From: Stutzerimonas stutzeri
Lineage (GTDB): Bacteria; Pseudomonadota; Gammaproteobacteria; Pseudomonadales; Pseudomonadaceae
DNA length: 64,000 bases
Assembly: GCF_038561965.1 (NCBI RefSeq)
Contig: NZ_CP139348.1
Location: 2,976,001 to 3,040,000, forward strand
Direction of reading: 5' to 3'
In this document: positions 61,361 through 64,000 of the stretch, piece after piece
How positions within the stretch are numbered: the first letter of the stretch is position 1
How the letters are laid out: each line of letters begins with the position of its first letter
Made by a program: the position numbers and the translations under genes
The notes under the pieces: generated by a model
Database searches by the model: none
The model's input: the letters and a program-made list of their open reading frames with translations, nothing else
Told to the model about the DNA's origin: nothing

Positions 61361-62971
61361 TCACGCACTGCGGTCGCGGCTCGCCTTCCAGGCACCCGAC
61401 CGCCGATCTACCTCAAGCATCACCCGCTGGCCGGCCCGCGATACGAGCATCACCGCAATGGTCTTGCTCTTCGGGTCCAGAACTACGCCCCTCATGTAAA
61501 CCACGATGCGGCTGAAGGTGTCCAACACCAACTGCCGGAGCTGCTCCCGTGCGGGGCTGTAGATGTCCTGTGAGTCGGCAGCAAGCTGAGCCCACTGTTC
61601 GGCAGCGGCCGGCGTCTGCACTTTACCCTGAACCGCCTGCTCCAGTTCCAGCCGCTCGGCTTCGACGTGCAGCTGCTGTAACTCGGCTTCCAACTCTCGC
61701 GCCTTGCGCACGAAGGCCAAGGGCGCAGCGCCCCCGTCGTCGGCCAGCAGCGCCTCGGTCACGCGCGCCAACTGCCGCTCCACCTCGCCCTGCTTGCGCA
61801 GGCAGGCCTGTAGCCGCTGGCGCACCTGCTGGCCATCGTCGGTGGGTTCCAGCAGCCGAGTAAGGTTCATCTGGTCCGCGCAGTACGCGAGCACAGCCTT
61901 CTCTACTGGAACCACGCTGCAGCTGGCAGCCTTGCACCCAGTACTACTGCTGTAGGATGAACAGTGCAGCCGGCGGTGGCCGTCATTGAGTGTCCCGTCC
62001 TCACGCGCCCGGCTGATCTGGTTCTGCGCCGTGACAGCGGTGCCACAGTAGCCGCACCAGGTGATGCCGATCCCGGTGACAATTCCAACGATATCGCTGG
62101 CACCACGCCGTCCGTGGCGCTTATCGGTGACCGCCTGCAGTTCGTGGTACTCGTCATCGCTCAACAGCGGCGGGTAGTACCCCTCGAGCAAAAAATCCTC
62201 GCCATCGATGCTGACCCGCTTGGCACCCCGCAGCGCGGGCAGCTTAATCAGCCGGTAGATCTGCTGCCCGCCCAGCCCCCAGTCGCTGAGCACGTAGCCG
62301 CGCTCTTCCATCTTCCGCACCACGCGCGTGGCGCCCTCGCCTTTCTTATACAACTCCAGTGCGTAGCGCACAGCCTCGACGCGCTCCGGTAACAGCTGCC
62401 AGGCCTGGCCATCCCAGCGCAACCACTGAGGGTCGCGCCCGTTTCGGATCAGCCCACGATATGTATCTGCTTGCCAGCCTTCACAGAGGCGCCGAATCGA
62501 GGCCTTCACCCGCTTGCTCTTCGTGTCCGACTCCTCGTGCGCGCGGATCATCACCAGCAGCGAATAAACCAGGTCCATCGGCTGCGCTTTCAACCCGGCG
62601 CGGTTGTACTCCCGGCCATCGCTCGCAGTCACGACGGTGATACCGGCATTGATGATCTGCGCCAGCTGCGCCTGCGCCTGGATGGGCTCAGCCCGGCTCA
62701 GCCGGTCCAGCCCCTCTACGATCAGCACCGAACCACTCGGGATGCGCCCCTCGTCCACCGCTTTCAGAAACGCCCCGAGTGCACCCTGCTTAACGTGCTG
62801 TTGGTGATAAGCGGACAAGCCCTCGTCCCGTAGCGACAGCGATTCGTCCAGCACAAACCCCCGCTCGGCTGCCCAACGCTGGGCATACTGCAGCTGACGA
62901 TCGGCGCTACTTCCCGCCGCTTGCCGGGGATCGGAAAACCTCAGATAGCTGTATACCTTACCCGCCATCAT
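61361..62971 (-). CDS. Large serine recombinase (integrase)
   Basis: 536 aa. Resolvase domain with catalytic Ser in VYSYLRFSDPRQAAGSSADR and the Arg-rich IVEGLDRLSRAEPI segment; recombinase domain (VRYALELYKKGEGATRVVRK); zinc ribbon (WCGYCGTAV, then LHCSSYSSSTGCKA); and a C-terminal coiled coil. It catalyses attP x attB exchange, here at rimO. Two ATGs in tandem (62971, 62968). The upstream gene stop overlaps them. Confidence 0.9.
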   Translation of the reverse strand: MMAGKVYSYLRFSDPRQAAGSSADRQLQYAQRWAAERGFVLDESLSLRDEGLSAYHQQHVKQGALGAFLKAVDEGRIPSGSVLIVEGLDRLSRAEPIQAQAQLAQIINAGITVVTASDGREYNRAGLKAQPMDLVYSLLVMIRAHEESDTKSKRVKASIRRLCEGWQADTYRGLIRNGRDPQWLRWDGQAWQLLPERVEAVRYALELYKKGEGATRVVRKMEERGYVLSDWGLGGQQIYRLIKLPALRGAKRVSIDGEDFLLEGYYPPLLSDDEYHELQAVTDKRHGRRGASDIVGIVTGIGITWCGYCGTAVTAQNQISRAREDGTLNDGHRRLHCSSYSSSTGCKAASCSVVPVEKAVLAYCADQMNLTRLLEPTDDGQQVRQRLQACLRKQGEVERQLARVTEALLADDGGAAPLAFVRKARELEAELQQLHVEAERLELEQAVQGKVQTPAAAEQWAQLAADSQDIYSPAREQLRQLVLDTFSRIVVYMRGVVLDPKSKTIAVMLVSRAGQRVMLEVDRRSGAWKASRDRSA

Positions 62972-64000
62972 GAAGGCTCTTTGACGTTGACCTTCTTAGG
63001 TTTTTTTACTAACCCACGAAATTTATCAACAGCCGAGGTAATACTATTCATTGACTCAAGCATGTAATTGAAATCGTTGTCGTTAATTTGTTTTGCATCA
63101 GGCCAATGAGCCTCACGCTTCAAGTACTCTAGCATTTCACTTCTTAGAACTGCAGAGTCTTCAGCTGTTGATGAAAACTCCCTCAGGGCATAATAGGACA
63201 GAAGACATCTATCATAATGGGATTTAACACGGGCATAGGAAAGTGACGAATCAATAAAGCTTCGATATTGCTTCAAAAACCAAGCAGCCAGAAATTCAAT
63301 AACGACAAAGGTTATCGTACAGGAGAACATTCCTAAAGCGACTACAGCGCTTAGCTCGTCACCCCTTGCCCAAAACTGCCAAAAGAGAATCGATATAATA
63401 TAGAAGAATAAGCCCGCCCCGAGATACCCAACACCTTTATCAAGCAATTTAGAGGCCTTCTCGTCAGATAGACTTATTTGCTTATCAAGATCACTAATAA
63501 TCCGCTTTAAATAATGATCAAATTCTGGCCTTTTGGAGTCTTTGCTATCGGTGCTTATGGTCTCTGTAGCTTGATCAATCGCCTGTGTTAGTACATCAGC
63601 TAACTCGTCAACCTTCGCCTCAGCAATAGTTGACATCTCAGCCTTTGATTCTTGATGACGTCGGTCAATTTCAGAAAAGGAATCGAAGTAAAAACTCCTG
63701 TAGGGCATCACAAATAGCATAATCACAGAGCACAAATACAATATTATCGCAGCGATTAACGAGTATTTACTTTGCAGGAAGTGGTCTAGATAGTTTGAAT
63801 TTGAAGCGTCTAAGCCCAGAACCGCGATCGCAATACAGACGTTTAACAATAAAAAGTATTGGACGCGAAAGCGTAACTGCCTACGCTTCCAAGCCTTTAG
63901 ATTCCATTCATGGGTTAACGACCTTTCAAGCTCTGCATCACGGTTCTCTTCCTGCCTGACCCACTCTTCACTGCTCTTGAATCGTCCCTGAATAGCCTCA
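62968..64000 (-). CDS. Membrane protein, 5' end beyond the window
   Basis: At least 343 aa. The frame stays open from a TTG at 63849 to the window edge, so the true start lies to the right. It has a charged N-terminal part, two helices (YFLLLNVCIAIAVLGLD; YSLIAAIILYLCSVIMLFVM), a coiled coil, two more helices (FFYIISILFWQFWARG; GMFSCTITFVVIEFLAAWF) and a Lys-rich end. AT-rich and not recognised. It overlaps the integrase start, so the two are co-transcribed. Confidence 0.75.
   Translation of the reverse strand, partial: EAIQGRFKSSEEWVRQEENRDAELERSLTHEWNLKAWKRRQLRFRVQYFLLLNVCIAIAVLGLDASNSNYLDHFLQSKYSLIAAIILYLCSVIMLFVMPYRSFYFDSFSEIDRRHQESKAEMSTIAEAKVDELADVLTQAIDQATETISTDSKDSKRPEFDHYLKRIISDLDKQISLSDEKASKLLDKGVGYLGAGLFFYIISILFWQFWARGDELSAVVALGMFSCTITFVVIEFLAAWFLKQYRSFIDSSLSYARVKSHYDRCLLSYYALREFSSTAEDSAVLRSEMLEYLKREAHWPDAKQINDNDFNYMLESMNSITSAVDKFRGLVKKPKKVNVKEPS

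Larger units (their letters stand above)
19593..64000. mobile_element. Lambda-like prophage in rimO (right end outside window)
   Basis: It carries a full set of siphovirus functions: terminase, portal, ClpP-like protease, major capsid, tail tube, tape measure, endolysin, spanins, holins, primase-helicase, CI/Cro/CII and integrase. Tail, head, lysis and replication genes are leftward; CI and the early operon are rightward. The left end is the rimO break. The right end is past 64,000, because the last gene runs off the edge. Confidence 0.9.

Noticed and set aside
19593..64000. Possibility that the element is a pyocin/tailocin because of the PrtN-like gene
   Set aside because: Terminase, portal, capsid, replication and integrase genes are all present, so it is a full prophage.
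1..64000. CRISPR array, tRNA or rRNA genes, diversity-generating retroelement, insertion sequences
   Set aside because: No regularly spaced repeats of CRISPR size, no cloverleaf or rRNA sequence, no reverse transcriptase and no transposase were seen.

Overview
The window is high-GC DNA from a Pseudomonas-type gammaproteobacterium. The evidence is a truncated rimO start, DUF1654-like and PrtN-like genes, a CTGT-N8-ACAG type of LexA box, and lambda-like Pseudomonas prophage genes. The genus is inferred from gene content. It falls into two parts.

Part A (1-18,598) is one long forward transcription unit for an exported polysaccharide. It has a candidate promoter, an exact ops element (79-89) and a leader of about 265 nt. 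Then follow a 2OG-oxygenase-like protein, a DegT sugar aminotransferase, a Wzx flippase, a GT2, a Wzc-like co-polymerase/tyrosine kinase, a WbqC-like protein, an RfaH/NusG-type antiterminator, a GT4, a Wzy-type polymerase/ligase, a PslG-like secreted glycosidase, a GT4, an acyltransferase, a GT4, two small unknown genes, a GT2 and a second acyltransferase. Together they can make sugar precursors, assemble and decorate a repeat unit, flip it, polymerise it, control chain length and trim it. No outer-membrane exporter (Wza) or initiating phosphoglycosyltransferase is present; they should lie to the left or elsewhere.

Part B (about 19,593 to beyond the right edge) is a prophage of at least 44 kb. 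Its left end lies inside rimO: the first 15 codons of rimO (19,548-19,592) run straight into foreign sequence and a stop. The prophage has a mirrored lambda layout. From the left: an SOS module (umuDC and a divergent SRAP gene sharing a LexA box) and a TerC-family gene; endolysin with nested Rz/Rz1; tail genes; tape measure; tail tube; head genes (MCP, decoration, ClpP-like protease, portal, gpW); terminase; holins; a Q-like gene; a primase-helicase; DksA-like, CII-like and Cro-like genes, all leftward. CI repressor, a CsrA homologue and an accessory pair run rightward. Then come an SOS-controlled DUF1654 gene, a rightward early operon (KilAC, PrtN-like, DUF2303, HD-domain) and a large serine integrase in the opposite direction. 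Five related palindromes form OR-like (53.76-53.84 kb) and OL-like (56.85-56.90 kb) operator clusters.

Accessory genes sit against the local transcription direction or in AT-richer islands: 24,734; 36,426-37,250; 51,789; 54,884-56,378 (DUF4747 plus a membrane protein, apparently with its own promoter and palindromic operator); and 62,968 to the right edge. The best candidates for an undescribed system are the DUF4747/membrane pair, the cassette that occupies the usual tail-chaperone position, the late-control region (phased repeats, hairpin leader, terminator) and the AACCCAACACA repeat array beside the primase gene.
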